A stretch of 64,000 bases of DNA from Caldilinea sp. CFX5 (GTDB taxonomy: Bacteria > Chloroflexota > Anaerolineae > Caldilineales > Caldilineaceae), in assembly GCA_021405325.1 (NCBI GenBank), contig QWII01000012.1, forward strand, positions 1 to 64,000, given 5' to 3'. Position 1 is the stretch's first letter. The number at the start of each line of letters is the position of its first letter. Positions 25,919 to 34,086 of this stretch are shown piece by piece. The notes beneath the pieces are model-generated. The model had not been told where the DNA came from and did no database searches. It saw only the letters and a program-made list of their open reading frames with translations. The translations under genes and the position numbers were made by a program.

Positions 25919-26677
25919 CTAACCAAAGCGCCCGGTGATATAGTCTTCCGTCCGTTTGTTCTGCGGCTGGACAAAGATCTTGTCGGCTGACCCCATTTCG
26001 ACCAATTCGCCATCGAGCAGAAACGCCGCCCGATCGGCGACACGGGCCGCCTGTTGCACGCTATGGGGCACCATGATAATCGTATAGCGCTGCTTCAATT
26101 CGTATAGTGATTCTTCGACCGTAGCCGTAGAGAGCGGGTCAAGACCAGAGGTAGGGTTGTCAAGCAAGATCACATCCGGTTCCAGCGCCAGACTGCGCGC
26201 CAGACAAAGCCGCTGTTTTTGGCCGCCGGAAAGGGCAAAGGCCGAATTGTGTAGCCGGTCTTGCACCTCGTCCCAGAGCGCCGCTTGTTGTAATGAGCGC
26301 ACCACCCGGTCATCGAGTTCGCTTTGATTGCGGATGCCGGCCATTTTCAACCCGTAGGTCAGATTGTCATAGATCGAGCCGGGGAGGGGGGTCGGAATGG
26401 CAAAGACCATGCTAATTCGCCGCCGTAAATGAGACACATTGACACTGCGGGCAAAAATATCGGCGCCGCCAAAGAGCACCTGCCCCTGGCGCCGCGCCCC
26501 TTCATCCAGGTCGGAGAGACGATTGAGCAGGCGTAACAGGGTCGATTTCCCACTGCGCGCCGGCCCAAAGAGGACAAACAACTCGTTGCGGTTAATGATC
26601 AACGAAATATTGCTCAACGCCTCGGTGCCATCGCGATAGGTATAATAGACATTTTGCAGAGAAAGAATCGGCTGCAT
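25919..26677 (-). CDS. pstB: Phosphate ABC transporter ATPase-like PstB, second subunit (degenerate catalytic residues)
   Basis: 252 residues from the ATG at 26677 (AAAGG 8 nt upstream); longer starts at 26698 and 26710 lack this. Walker A is GPARSGKST (38-46) and the signature is a canonical LSGGQ (149-153). The Q-loop reads VFAIPTPLP, so the expected Gln is Ala93. Walker B is LLDNP, so the catalytic Glu is Asn174. His is kept in VPHSVQQ. It is the same length as its neighbour, aligns with it residue for residue and ends TEDYITGRFG. It is likely a non-catalytic partner, not a pseudogene, since the frame is intact and other motifs are conserved. Confidence 0.88.
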   Translation of the reverse strand: MQPILSLQNVYYTYRDGTEALSNISLIINRNELFVLFGPARSGKSTLLRLLNRLSDLDEGARRQGQVLFGGADIFARSVNVSHLRRRISMVFAIPTPLPGSIYDNLTYGLKMAGIRNQSELDDRVVRSLQQAALWDEVQDRLHNSAFALSGGQKQRLCLARSLALEPDVILLDNPTSGLDPLSTATVEESLYELKQRYTIIMVPHSVQQAARVADRAAFLLDGELVEMGSADKIFVQPQNKRTEDYITGRFG

Positions 26678-26707
26678 GAAAGATCCTTTGTAAGACATTG
26701 GATTGGG

Positions 26708-26760
26708 CAATTAGGTGCTTCGGTGATTGAGCTTGTCGAAATCACCGAAGCACCTAATTG
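26708..26760. repeat. Perfect 21-bp inverted repeat with GAGCTTGTCGA core
   Basis: Arms 26708-26728 and 26740-26760 are exact complements around loop GAGCTTGTCGA. The right arm ends exactly next to the pstA stop, between pstA and the second pstB. Confidence 0.92.
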
Positions 26761-27606
26761 CTACCACTCCCGATTGCGACGCATATTGGTGCGCACGAGC
26801 GTTGCCACCAGGGTCAGCGCCAGGACGATGAGCATTAGGACCAGGGCCGTACCATATTGAATGGAAAGCGGCATCCCTGGAATCTGCGTCGAGATGACAT
26901 AGAGATGGTAGGGGAGCGCCATACTCTGGTCGAAGATCGAGGTGGGCAATTCAGGCACGTAGAAGGCCGCGACGGTAAAGAGAATGGGCGCAGTCTCGCC
27001 GGCGGCGCGACCTAGACCGAGAATGACGCCGGTGATGATGCCGGGCAGGGCATGGGGCAAAACCTGATGGCGGATGGTCTGCCAGCGGGTGGCGCCCAGA
27101 CTCAGGCTAACGGTGCGAAACTGGCGCGGGACGCTGTTGATCGCCTCTTCCGCCGTGCTGATCACCACAGGTAGTGTCAAAATGCCCAGCGTCAGCGAAC
27201 CGGCGAGAATCGAAGTGCCAAAGCCCAGGAAGAGGACAAAGGCGCCCAGGCCAAACAATCCATAGACAATCGACGGGATGCCGGCCAGGTTGACAATCGC
27301 CAGCCGCACCCAGCGGGTCAAGCGGTTCTCGCGCGCATATTCCGCCAGGTAGATCGCCGCCGCAATCGCCAGCGGGAAGGCGGCAATGGCGGTGCCAAAG
27401 GTCAGGAAGACGGTTCCCAACAGCGCCGGCATAATGCCCCCTTCGCGCATCCCGTTGCGGGGCATTGCCGTCAAAAACTCCCACGAAAGCGTACCAATCC
27501 CCTGATAGATGACAAAGCCGATCACCAACACAATCGGCAAAATCACCACCAGGGCGACCAGAGAGATGAAGATAATTACGAGACGATTGGTTTGTTGTCG
27601 TGTCAC
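26761..27606 (-). CDS. pstA: Phosphate ABC transporter permease PstA
   Basis: 281 residues, six membrane helices. Landmarks are EGGIMPALLGTVFLTFG, IYLAEYARENRLTRWVRLAI, LAGIPSIVYGLFGL, and the EAA loop FRTVSLSLGATRWQTIRHQV followed by GLGRAAGETAPILFT. Middle gene of the pst operon. Confidence 0.93.
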   Translation of the reverse strand: MTRQQTNRLVIIFISLVALVVILPIVLVIGFVIYQGIGTLSWEFLTAMPRNGMREGGIMPALLGTVFLTFGTAIAAFPLAIAAAIYLAEYARENRLTRWVRLAIVNLAGIPSIVYGLFGLGAFVLFLGFGTSILAGSLTLGILTLPVVISTAEEAINSVPRQFRTVSLSLGATRWQTIRHQVLPHALPGIITGVILGLGRAAGETAPILFTVAAFYVPELPTSIFDQSMALPYHLYVISTQIPGMPLSIQYGTALVLMLIVLALTLVATLVRTNMRRNREW

Positions 27607-27629
27607 AAGAAAAGTCCTTTTTTGGTGAA

Positions 27630-27690
27630 TGGGTGCTTCGGTGATTCGGTGATTTCGACAAGCTCAATCACCGAATCACCGAAGCACCCA
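27630..27690. repeat. Perfect 25-bp inverted repeat with TCGACAAGCTC core
   Basis: Arms 27630-27654 and 27666-27690 are exact complements; the loop is the reverse form of the shared core. It lies between pstC and pstA. Its arms share GGTGCTTCGGTGATT with the repeat at 26708, so these two copies are closer relatives than the others. Confidence 0.92.
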
Positions 27691-27700
27691 ATCACCCAGT

Positions 27701-28648
27701 TTACAATTGACCACTCCGCCGCCGCACCGCCGGCATCCCCACCAGCCGATTTGCCAAGCTGTTGATGGCAAAGGTGATGAGGAAGAGCACAATGCCAATG
27801 CCAAAGAGGACATTGTAGTGTAGACTGCCGCGGGAAACTTCGCCCATTTCGGCGGCGATGGTGGCGGTCATGGTGCGCACCGGTTGGAAGAAGAGGTCGG
27901 CGCCTAGCGCCGGGATGTTGGCAGCGTTGCCGGTGACCATGAGGACGGCCATCGTTTCTCCAATGGCGCGACCGATGCCCAACATGACGGCAATGACCAG
28001 CCCGGAGCGCGCTGCCGGCAAGACGACCCGCCAGATGGTCTGCCACTTGGTGGCGCCAATGGCCAGCGCGCCGTCGCGATACTCTTTGGGGACGGCGTAG
28101 AGCGCATCTTCGGCAATGCTGATGATGGTGGGCAGCGACATGTAGGCCAGAATCAGTGAGCCGGTAAAAGCGGTGAGACCGGTCGGCGCGCCCAGATCTT
28201 GCACCAGCGGCGCCAGCGCCACCCAGCCCAAAAAGCCCAGCACAATCGAGGGGATCCCGGCCAGCATCTCAATGAGCGGCTTGAGGATCTCCCGTTGCCA
28301 GACCGGCGCAATTTCGCCCAGGTAGATGGCCGTCGTCACCCCCAGCGGCACGGCGATGATCACGGCGCCGATTGTAACCAGAAAAGAGCCGACCAACAAG
28401 GGCGCCATGCCAAAGAGATTCTCAATCGGATACCAGCGGCTGCTAAAGAGTTGGCGCAGTGGGATGTCCAGGAAGGCCGGCAGCCCTTCGCGTAACAGAA
28501 AGAAAAAGATTAAGCCGATAATCACAATGGTTGACATCCCGGCCAGACGAATTAAGTTTTCAATTAACCATTCCCCCCAGCGCGCCTCATCGCGCGCCTC
28601 GTCGGCAGCGGCGTTGAGTTGGGAACGGCTTTCCGTAGCAGTTGCCAT
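27701..28648 (-). CDS. pstC: Phosphate ABC transporter permease PstC
   Basis: 315 residues, six membrane helices. Landmarks are FGMAPLLVGSFLVTIGAVII, IYLGEIAPVWQREILKPLIE, LAGIPSIVLGFLGWVALAP, and the EAA loop YRDGALAIGATKWQTIWRVV followed by GIGRAIGETMAVLMVTGN. It begins 6 bp after pstS ends, so the two are translationally close. Confidence 0.93.
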   Translation of the reverse strand: MATATESRSQLNAAADEARDEARWGEWLIENLIRLAGMSTIVIIGLIFFFLLREGLPAFLDIPLRQLFSSRWYPIENLFGMAPLLVGSFLVTIGAVIIAVPLGVTTAIYLGEIAPVWQREILKPLIEMLAGIPSIVLGFLGWVALAPLVQDLGAPTGLTAFTGSLILAYMSLPTIISIAEDALYAVPKEYRDGALAIGATKWQTIWRVVLPAARSGLVIAVMLGIGRAIGETMAVLMVTGNAANIPALGADLFFQPVRTMTATIAAEMGEVSRGSLHYNVLFGIGIVLFLITFAINSLANRLVGMPAVRRRSGQL

Positions 28649-28654
28649 GCGTGC

Positions 28655-29608
28655 TTACTCCTTGTTGGGCAGTGGGACAAAGCCTAATTCGGCGACAATG
28701 GCCTGACCTTCGGGGCCAAGAATCCAGTCGAGATAATGGCGAATGGCGCCGGTTGGTTCGCCGGCGGTATACATTAACAGACCGCGGGCAATCGGATAGC
28801 TGCCGTCGGCGCCGCTGGCCACCGAAGGCAACACATAGGGCGAATCGGCATCGACGGCAACCGCGATCAACTTTTCGTGTGCGGTGTCAACATAGCCAAA
28901 ACCGTCATAGCCGATGGCATTCGGGTTACGGCGCAGTTCGCTGGTAATGCCGACCGATGAGGGCATGAGCAGTGTCTGGGGCGCAAAAATATCTTTGTTT
29001 TCTTTGTCTCCCTTGCGCACGACTTCTTCCAGGAAATAGACATGGGTGCCCGAATTGGTCTCGCGGGAGAGCAGGATAATCGGCGCGTCGTTGCCGCCAA
29101 CTTCTTGCCAGTTGGTAATGCGTCCCGTGTAGATGTCGGCGAGCTGATCGATGGTCAATTGGCTGACCGGGTTGGCGGGGTTGACAATGATCGCCAGCGC
29201 ATCAATGGCAACGGTAAATTCGACCGGCGTGATGCCATTGGCTTTGGCCGCGTCGATCTCATCCTCCTTCATGTGACGGGAGGCGTTGGCAATATCCACC
29301 GTATTGTTGATCAGGGCGGCAATGCCGGTGCCGGTGCCGCCGCCGGTCACGGCAATCGAGACATCGGGCTGGATCGTGCGGTAGCGTTCCGCCCAGGCCA
29401 GCGCTAGGTTGACCAGCGTGTCGGAGCCTTTGTTTTGGATGGTGCGCCCGCTGGCGCCGGCGGTGCTGGCGGCGGCCGTGCGGACGACGGCCGAGCCACA
29501 GGCGGTTGTCAGCGCCAGAAGCAAACCAAGCGCCGCCAGTAGCGCCGGGCGGAACGCGCTGCGCTGCTGGCTACGCTTTATGCTGCACCCATTGTGGGAT
29601 AGGGTCAT
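28655..29608 (-). CDS. pstS: Phosphate-binding lipoprotein PstS
   Basis: 317 residues from the ATG at 29608 (AAGGAG 9 nt upstream). Signal peptide with lipobox LTTACG. The mature protein has the PBP-like phosphate-binding pattern: NKGSDTLVNLALAWAERY, VTGGGTGTGIAALINNTVDI, ANASRHMKEDEI, NSGTHVYFLEEVVRKGD and IGYDGFGYV. First gene of the operon pstS-pstC-pstA-pstB(2)-pstB(1)-phoU, with Pho-box-like repeats upstream. Confidence 0.92.
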   Translation of the reverse strand: MTLSHNGCSIKRSQQRSAFRPALLAALGLLLALTTACGSAVVRTAAASTAGASGRTIQNKGSDTLVNLALAWAERYRTIQPDVSIAVTGGGTGTGIAALINNTVDIANASRHMKEDEIDAAKANGITPVEFTVAIDALAIIVNPANPVSQLTIDQLADIYTGRITNWQEVGGNDAPIILLSRETNSGTHVYFLEEVVRKGDKENKDIFAPQTLLMPSSVGITSELRRNPNAIGYDGFGYVDTAHEKLIAVAVDADSPYVLPSVASGADGSYPIARGLLMYTAGEPTGAIRHYLDWILGPEGQAIVAELGFVPLPNKE

Positions 29609-29743
29609 CTTGTCGATCTCCTTCAACTCATCGCCCACCCAGGCGATGATTCATCAATTGGCGCGCAACTTGCCCCGTACCTTCATCACGACAGGCGGAA
29701 TGTACGCGGTTGCGCTGTACCAGTGTATACTATTTGATGTAGA

Positions 29744-29918
29744 TTAACAACGTATTTATGCTGACAGATGTTAACAAAATGTTAACGAATGGGTGGTAAG
29801 TGGGTTGGGAGTGATAGCGTTCCGTTGTTAACAGAGGTGGTTTGTTAACAATTATCGCGAAATACTAGTCTACTGCGTGGCGCTTTGTTAATAATTCGCT
29901 TTTAACAAAATGTTAACA
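29744..29918 (-). promoter_or_regulatory. Pho-box-like repeats upstream of pstS
   Basis: Two tandem pairs of the form TTAACA-N5-TTAAC(A/G) occur at 29771-29787 and 29902-29918. Because GTTAAC is palindromic, both strands read TTAACA-N5-TTAACA. Extra half sites lie at 29744, 29828 and 29845, and a TTAATA at 29888. The 11-bp period and hexamer match the PhoP box described in Gram-positive bacteria (direct TTAACA-like repeats). A TATACT-like -10 lies near 29727-29735. Low-phosphate induction of pst is therefore likely (inference). Confidence 0.65.
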
Positions 29919-29933
29919 AACTGCGGCAGCCCT

Positions 29934-30024
29934 GCCCTGAAACCAACAGGGATTCCGCAGATTTCAAAGATTTATACTGCAAATTAATCTGTATAATCTG
30001 CGGCAGCCCTGTTGGTTTCAGGGC
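29934..30024. repeat. Inverted repeat GCCCTGAAACCAACAGGG and its complement
   Basis: Arms at about 29934-29952 and 30006-30024 pair almost perfectly. Between them CCGCAGATT and AATCTGCGG form an inner pair. It lies between the Pho boxes and the candidate RNA, within the 696-bp gap between pstS and the recombinase. Confidence 0.7.
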
Positions 30025-30147
30025 GGTGGCGCATAATGGTGCATGGCTACTTCCCAGAAGCGGCGGGAACGATTGGGTCGAACCAGACGGTAGTCGCCTC
30101 TTCCCGGAAGGGTTGTCGGCGCCCTTATGCGAGCCGCCTTTTTAGGT
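30019..30147 (+). ncRNA. Candidate structured RNA or cis element, low certainty
   Basis: GGCGG plus GCATAA (about 30019-30036) can pair with TTATGC plus CCGCC (30125-30138), closing a compact region with further short stems inside. The closing stem is followed directly by TTTTT (30138-30143), as in an intrinsic terminator. No coding potential is convincing. I do not recognise a known riboswitch or RNA family. It could instead be recombination-related DNA structure next to the recombinase. Confidence 0.3.
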
Positions 30148-30152
30148 CGCAA

Positions 30153-30210
30153 CTAGTGCCTGTTACCATGCATAAGCAACAGGTGCTAGCTATTTGATTC
30201 CATTGGAATC
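30153..30210. repeat. Two small palindromes upstream of the recombinase
   Basis: CTAGTGCCTGTT (30153-30164) nearly mirrors AACAGGTGCTAG (30178-30189) with two wobble positions, and GATTCCATTGGAATC (30196-30210) is a second palindrome. Paired short inverted sites close to a tyrosine recombinase gene could be its binding or core site, but there is no direct evidence. Confidence 0.35.
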
Positions 30211-30217
30211 GCCCAAT

Positions 30218-30246
30218 TTGCGCGTAGAATTTGCTTGTAGTATAAT
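30218..30246 (+). promoter_or_regulatory. Promoter of the tyrosine recombinase gene
   Basis: TTGCGC (30218-30223), 17-bp spacer, TATAAT (30241-30246, perfect -10), about 60 bp before the start codon, in an AT-rich leader. Confidence 0.6.
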
Positions 30247-30304
30247 AGATACGTATAAATCTTAATTATACCAATTTATTCATTATAAAAAATTAAGGGC
30301 AAAA

Positions 30305-31378
30305 ATGGCAAAAATGGCAAAAAATACAGAGATAACACAAGCATCAACCGCTAATCAATCGACGCCTGAGACGGCGGTAAAGGCGCCAACCGAACTGCAG
30401 ATTGCCGGGCAGGCAGCCAATTACCATGCGGCACAGCGCCGCTTTGATGACTATCTGAGTCGAAAAGCCGATAACACGGTGGTGGCACAGCGTTCTGATT
30501 TGCTTCATTTCTCAGCCTATTTGCGCGATGTTGGTGTGCAGAAGACGCCAACCGAAGATCAATTGCAGACCGATCCACTCGCCTGGCGTGGCGTTACGTG
30601 GGGGCTGGTAGATGGTTTTGTCAAATGGCAGTTAGCCCAGGGACATGCGATCACTTCGATCAATCGTCGATTAAGTACAATCAAAGTCTATGCGAAATTA
30701 GCTTCACAAGCCGGTATGATTGAGCCACAAGAATTGGCACTGATTAAAACAGTAACGGGCTATGCAAAAAATGAAGCGCGTCGCATTGATGCGCGTCGCC
30801 CAGTTACGCGCGTTGGGGACAAAAAGAGTACACCCACAAGAATCACTCACGACCAAGCGCGCCAGCTCAAGGCGAACCCTGACACTCCCCAGGGCCGACG
30901 GGACACATTGCTCATGTGCTTGCTGCTCGATCACGGTTTACGTGTAGGTGAAGTTATACTGCTACGCGCAGAAAATTTTGATGGAGAAGCCGGCCTTTTT
31001 TACTTTGAGCGTCCTAAAGTAGATGGCGCGCAAGTTCACAAATTTTCTAATGACACACGACATGCCCTGCAAAGCTACATCGGCGCTGGCGATGCACCGC
31101 AAACCGGCCCCCTCCTGCGCGGTTCACGTAAAAATGGCGCGTTAACCCATGCCGGTATTTCAGATCGAGCCATTCAGGCCCGCGTGCGCTTTTTAGGCGA
31201 ACAAATCAGTCTCTTTGACCTCTCACCGCACGATTGTCGCCACTATTGGGCAACCTACTGGGCGAAGAAAGTAGATGTGATCCAACTCCAGGAAGCTGGT
31301 GGCTGGTCAAGTTTGGAAATGCCAAGACGCTATATCGAACGCGCAAAAATTGCTAATATCGGGATGACAGAAGGGTAA
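30305..31378 (+). CDS. Tyrosine recombinase / integrase
   Basis: 357 residues. N-terminal SAM-like core-binding domain (about 45-150), then a catalytic domain. Visible active-site residues are Arg in DHGLRVGEVILLR, Lys in ERPKVDGAQ, HDCRH (His and second Arg), Trp in GGWSS at the position often filled by His, and the nucleophile Tyr in MPRRYIERA. All are present, so it should be active. No excisionase, plasmid or phage genes are adjacent, so it may be a lone domesticated recombinase or the end of an element. Start at 30305 or 30314. Confidence 0.9.
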   Translation: MAKMAKNTEITQASTANQSTPETAVKAPTELQIAGQAANYHAAQRRFDDYLSRKADNTVVAQRSDLLHFSAYLRDVGVQKTPTEDQLQTDPLAWRGVTWGLVDGFVKWQLAQGHAITSINRRLSTIKVYAKLASQAGMIEPQELALIKTVTGYAKNEARRIDARRPVTRVGDKKSTPTRITHDQARQLKANPDTPQGRRDTLLMCLLLDHGLRVGEVILLRAENFDGEAGLFYFERPKVDGAQVHKFSNDTRHALQSYIGAGDAPQTGPLLRGSRKNGALTHAGISDRAIQARVRFLGEQISLFDLSPHDCRHYWATYWAKKVDVIQLQEAGGWSSLEMPRRYIERAKIANIGMTEG

Positions 31379-31423
31379 ACAAAAGGATGAATGCGTTTGC
31401 CCTACCCTGACTGCAAATTTGTG

Positions 31424-31452
31424 TTTGCCCAAAGTAAAATACTCTGTTACAA
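31424..31452 (+). promoter_or_regulatory. Promoter upstream of the second sugar importer
   Basis: TTGCCC (31424-31429), 17-bp spacer, TACAAT (31447-31452), in the 263-bp gap before the binding-protein gene. GTTTGCCC occurs twice (near 31394 and 31422) and GTAAACAAAA twice (near 31375 and 31531), possible operator half sites. No local sugar regulator is encoded. Confidence 0.45.
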
Positions 31453-31641
31453 TCCTCCCACCCCGCCTCATCCGCTTTTCCCGAATCTGTGCTTATTGTT
31501 GATATTCGGCTGTTCGTGTGCGTGTTCACGGTAAACAAAAAACTGTATAGGGGCAACCCATCCTGTCGCTCGTCGTCGTTTGGTTCATGATGCGTGTGTC
31601 GGCTCGCTTTTGTTCAGTCTCTACCTTTAGGAGGAACAACG

Positions 31642-33009
31642 ATGTCATCTCGCAGGTCAGAACAGGCTCTTTCGCGTCGCGGATTCTTACAGTTGGCGGT
31701 TGGTGTGACGGCAAGCAGTGCGTTGGCGGCTTGTATTCCGGCGGGGACCGGGCAACCCGCAACGGGGGGCGCCGGCCCGGCGGCGGAAAACGTCGCCTTG
31801 CGCTACACCACGGTCGGTTGGGGCGGTTTTCTCTCGGAGCCGTGGATGCAGGTGGTGCAACAGTTCAACGATTCCCAGTCAAGAGTGCAGGTGGCTTATG
31901 AAGATATTGCCGAAGGCTACGAGAAGGTGATGGCGCAGGCTGCCGGCGCCGTCGGGGCGGACACTTACTGCTTTGAAACCAAGCAGCTTTACAGCTTTGC
32001 CTCGCGTAACTTCTTTGCCCCTCTCGACGACTTTGTCGCCAAATCATCCCTTGTCAAAGAGGATGCCTACTTCGCCGACGACTGGAAAGAGATGTTTTGG
32101 AACGGCAAGATGTATCTGGCCCCCTTCGACAACTCGCCGGCCATGCTCTGGTATAATGTTGACCTCTTCGACGAAGCCGGCGTCGCCCATCCGCCCACCA
32201 CGTTTGACGATCCCAACTGGACGTGGGAAACCTTCCTGGACACAGCCCAAAAACTGAGCAAAGGTGAAGGCGCCGAGCGTCTCTTCGGCTGGGTCGGTGA
32301 GCGCGGCTGGACCTACCAACTTAACTGGATCTGGAGCAATGGCGGCTGGCTGCTCAACGAAAGCAAGACCGAGTGTGTCATCGACATGCCGGAGACGATT
32401 GAGGCGCTCCAGTGGTCGGCTGATCTCATTTTGCAACACAAAGTCTGGCCGATGGCCGACCAAGTCATCCAGGGCGGCAACAGCGCCATGTTCTTTGGCC
32501 GCCGCGGCGCCATTGCCCAGAAAGGCACCTGGTGGGCCATCGACCTCAAAGCCCAAGAAGGACTGAATTGGAATGTGGCGCCCCAACCAATGGGCAAGGC
32601 CGGCACCTTTGTCCGCAACCCGCTCGACGCCTGGGGCATCTGGAGCGGCACCAAGCACCCGCAAGAGTCCTGGGAATTCCTCGAATTTATCAGCCAGCCC
32701 GACCCGTTGGCGGTTCTTGTCCAGGCCGGCCTCTCGGTCAGCCGCAAGGAAGTGCTGCTCTCCGATGTCTTCCTCAAACAGAAGCCGGAACAGGTCAACT
32801 GGCAACTCTTTATCGACGCCCTCGACGGCCATGTCAAACCCCATCCCGACACTGCCATCTACCCCGAAATGAACGATCTGCTCAGGCCCGCCTGGGACGC
32901 GGTCATGGACGGCACCAGCACCGCCGAACAGATGGCCCAACAGGTCAAGGATCCGATCAATCAACTGTTGAAGGATTGTATTGCGAAGGGGAATTGTGTC
33001 GGCGCGTAG
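31642..33009 (+). CDS. Extracellular solute-binding protein, family 1 (second carbohydrate importer)
   Basis: 455 residues from ATG 31642, with TAGGAGG about 8 nt upstream. Twin-arginine motif SRRGFLQL (Arg12-Arg13) and lipobox LAAC (Cys31) as in the first importer. Sugar-binding-protein pattern: VVQQFNDSQSRVQVAYEDIA, MYLAPFDNSPAMLWYNVDLF, GGNSAMFFGRRGAIAQKGTW. It heads a cluster with two permeases and six catabolic genes, so its ligand is probably the substrate of that pathway. Confidence 0.9.
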   Translation: MSSRRSEQALSRRGFLQLAVGVTASSALAACIPAGTGQPATGGAGPAAENVALRYTTVGWGGFLSEPWMQVVQQFNDSQSRVQVAYEDIAEGYEKVMAQAAGAVGADTYCFETKQLYSFASRNFFAPLDDFVAKSSLVKEDAYFADDWKEMFWNGKMYLAPFDNSPAMLWYNVDLFDEAGVAHPPTTFDDPNWTWETFLDTAQKLSKGEGAERLFGWVGERGWTYQLNWIWSNGGWLLNESKTECVIDMPETIEALQWSADLILQHKVWPMADQVIQGGNSAMFFGRRGAIAQKGTWWAIDLKAQEGLNWNVAPQPMGKAGTFVRNPLDAWGIWSGTKHPQESWEFLEFISQPDPLAVLVQAGLSVSRKEVLLSDVFLKQKPEQVNWQLFIDALDGHVKPHPDTAIYPEMNDLLRPAWDAVMDGTSTAEQMAQQVKDPINQLLKDCIAKGNCVGA

Positions 33010-33150
33010 GTGACAAAAGGTGACAGGGTGACAAGGTGACAGGGTGACAAGGTGATCAGTGTTGGTAATAACGTGGTGGACTTGATCTGTTAAGACAACC
33101 CACTTATTCTCTAGCCGCTCCCTCACCTTGTCACCTTGTCACCTTGTCAG
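33010..33150. repeat. GGTGACAAGGTGACA tandem repeats in inverted arrangement
   Basis: A run of 8-9 bp units (GGTGACAAG/GTGACAGG) at 33010-33055 is mirrored by TCACCTTG units at 33123-33147. Arms 33031-33055 and 33123-33147 pair over 25 bp with one mismatch. Related units occur at 6580-6613 and near 13955. It lies between the binding-protein and permease genes. Confidence 0.8.
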
Positions 33151-33167
33151 GATCAAGGAAGTGTCCC

Positions 33168-34085
33168 ATGCAACAAACACAGCGCCGAAAGCGCCGGCGG
33201 GGGCCGCTCTGGCGTGAGGCGGTGGATGGGTGGCTCTTTATCTTGCCGTGGTTGCTTGGCTTTCTCTGCTTTACAGCGGGGCCGATGGTGGCGTCAGCGG
33301 TGTTGAGCTTTTGGGAGTGGGAGATTCTCACGCCGCCGAACTGGGTGGGGCTGGCCAACTTCCGGCAGATGGCGGGCGATCCGCTCTTCCGGCTGGCGCT
33401 CTATAACACGGCATACTATACGTTCCTGGGCGTGCCTTTGTACCTGATCGGGGCGCTGGGCAGTGCGCTGCTCTTGAATTTGCCCTTGCGCGGCATTGCC
33501 ATCTACCGGACGCTCTTCTTCCTGCCCTCATTGACGCCGGCGGTCGCTAATGCTTTGCTCTGGGTCTGGATCTTTAGCCCCGATTTTGGGCTGGCGAATT
33601 ACCTGCTGGGGATGATCGGGGCGCCGCCGCAGAAGTGGCTCTTTGATGTCAACCTGGCGAAACCGGCGTTGATTCTCATGGGCCTGTGGGGTATCGGCAG
33701 CCAAATGATCGTCTTTCTCGGCGGTTTACAGGGCATCCCCCAAACACTATACGAAGCAGCGAGCATTGATGGCGCCAACGAGTGGCGCCGCTTCTGGAAT
33801 ATCACGTTGCCGATGCTCAGTCCAACCATTTTCTTTAATTTGGTGATTGGGATCATCGGGTCATTTCAGGTCTTTACCACCGCCTATATCGCTACTCAGG
33901 GCGGGCCGCAAAATGCGACACTCTTTTATGTGCTTTACCTCTGGCGCAATGGCTTTGATTACTTCAAGATGGGCTATGCGTCGGCGCTGGCCTGGGTGCT
34001 GTTGCTGATTATCCTGCTCCTGACGCTGATCCAGTTCCGGCTGGCCCGGCGGCTGGTCTATTATGAATTTGAGGAGACCGGCTAA
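33168..34085 (+). CDS. Sugar ABC transporter permease, MalF/UgpA type
   Basis: 305 residues from ATG 33168 (AAGGAAG 6 nt upstream). After a basic N terminus come six membrane helices. The EAA loop is TLYEAASIDGANEWRRFWNI, followed by TLPMLSPTIFFNLV. Overlaps or abuts the second permease gene. Confidence 0.92.
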   Translation: MQQTQRRKRRRGPLWREAVDGWLFILPWLLGFLCFTAGPMVASAVLSFWEWEILTPPNWVGLANFRQMAGDPLFRLALYNTAYYTFLGVPLYLIGALGSALLLNLPLRGIAIYRTLFFLPSLTPAVANALLWVWIFSPDFGLANYLLGMIGAPPQKWLFDVNLAKPALILMGLWGIGSQMIVFLGGLQGIPQTLYEAASIDGANEWRRFWNITLPMLSPTIFFNLVIGIIGSFQVFTTAYIATQGGPQNATLFYVLYLWRNGFDYFKMGYASALAWVLLLIILLLTLIQFRLARRLVYYEFEETG

Positions 34086-34086
34086 A

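Noticed and set aside
25919..26677. Second pstB as a pseudogene because of Ala in the Q-loop and Asn in Walker B
   Set aside because: Full length, no frameshift, other motifs perfect, and the neighbour has the complementary change, which fits a selected heterodimer better than decay.
30012..30197. 61-codon plus-strand open frame before the recombinase
   Set aside because: No ribosome-binding site, no recognisable motif, overlaps the inverted repeat arm and the candidate stem structure.
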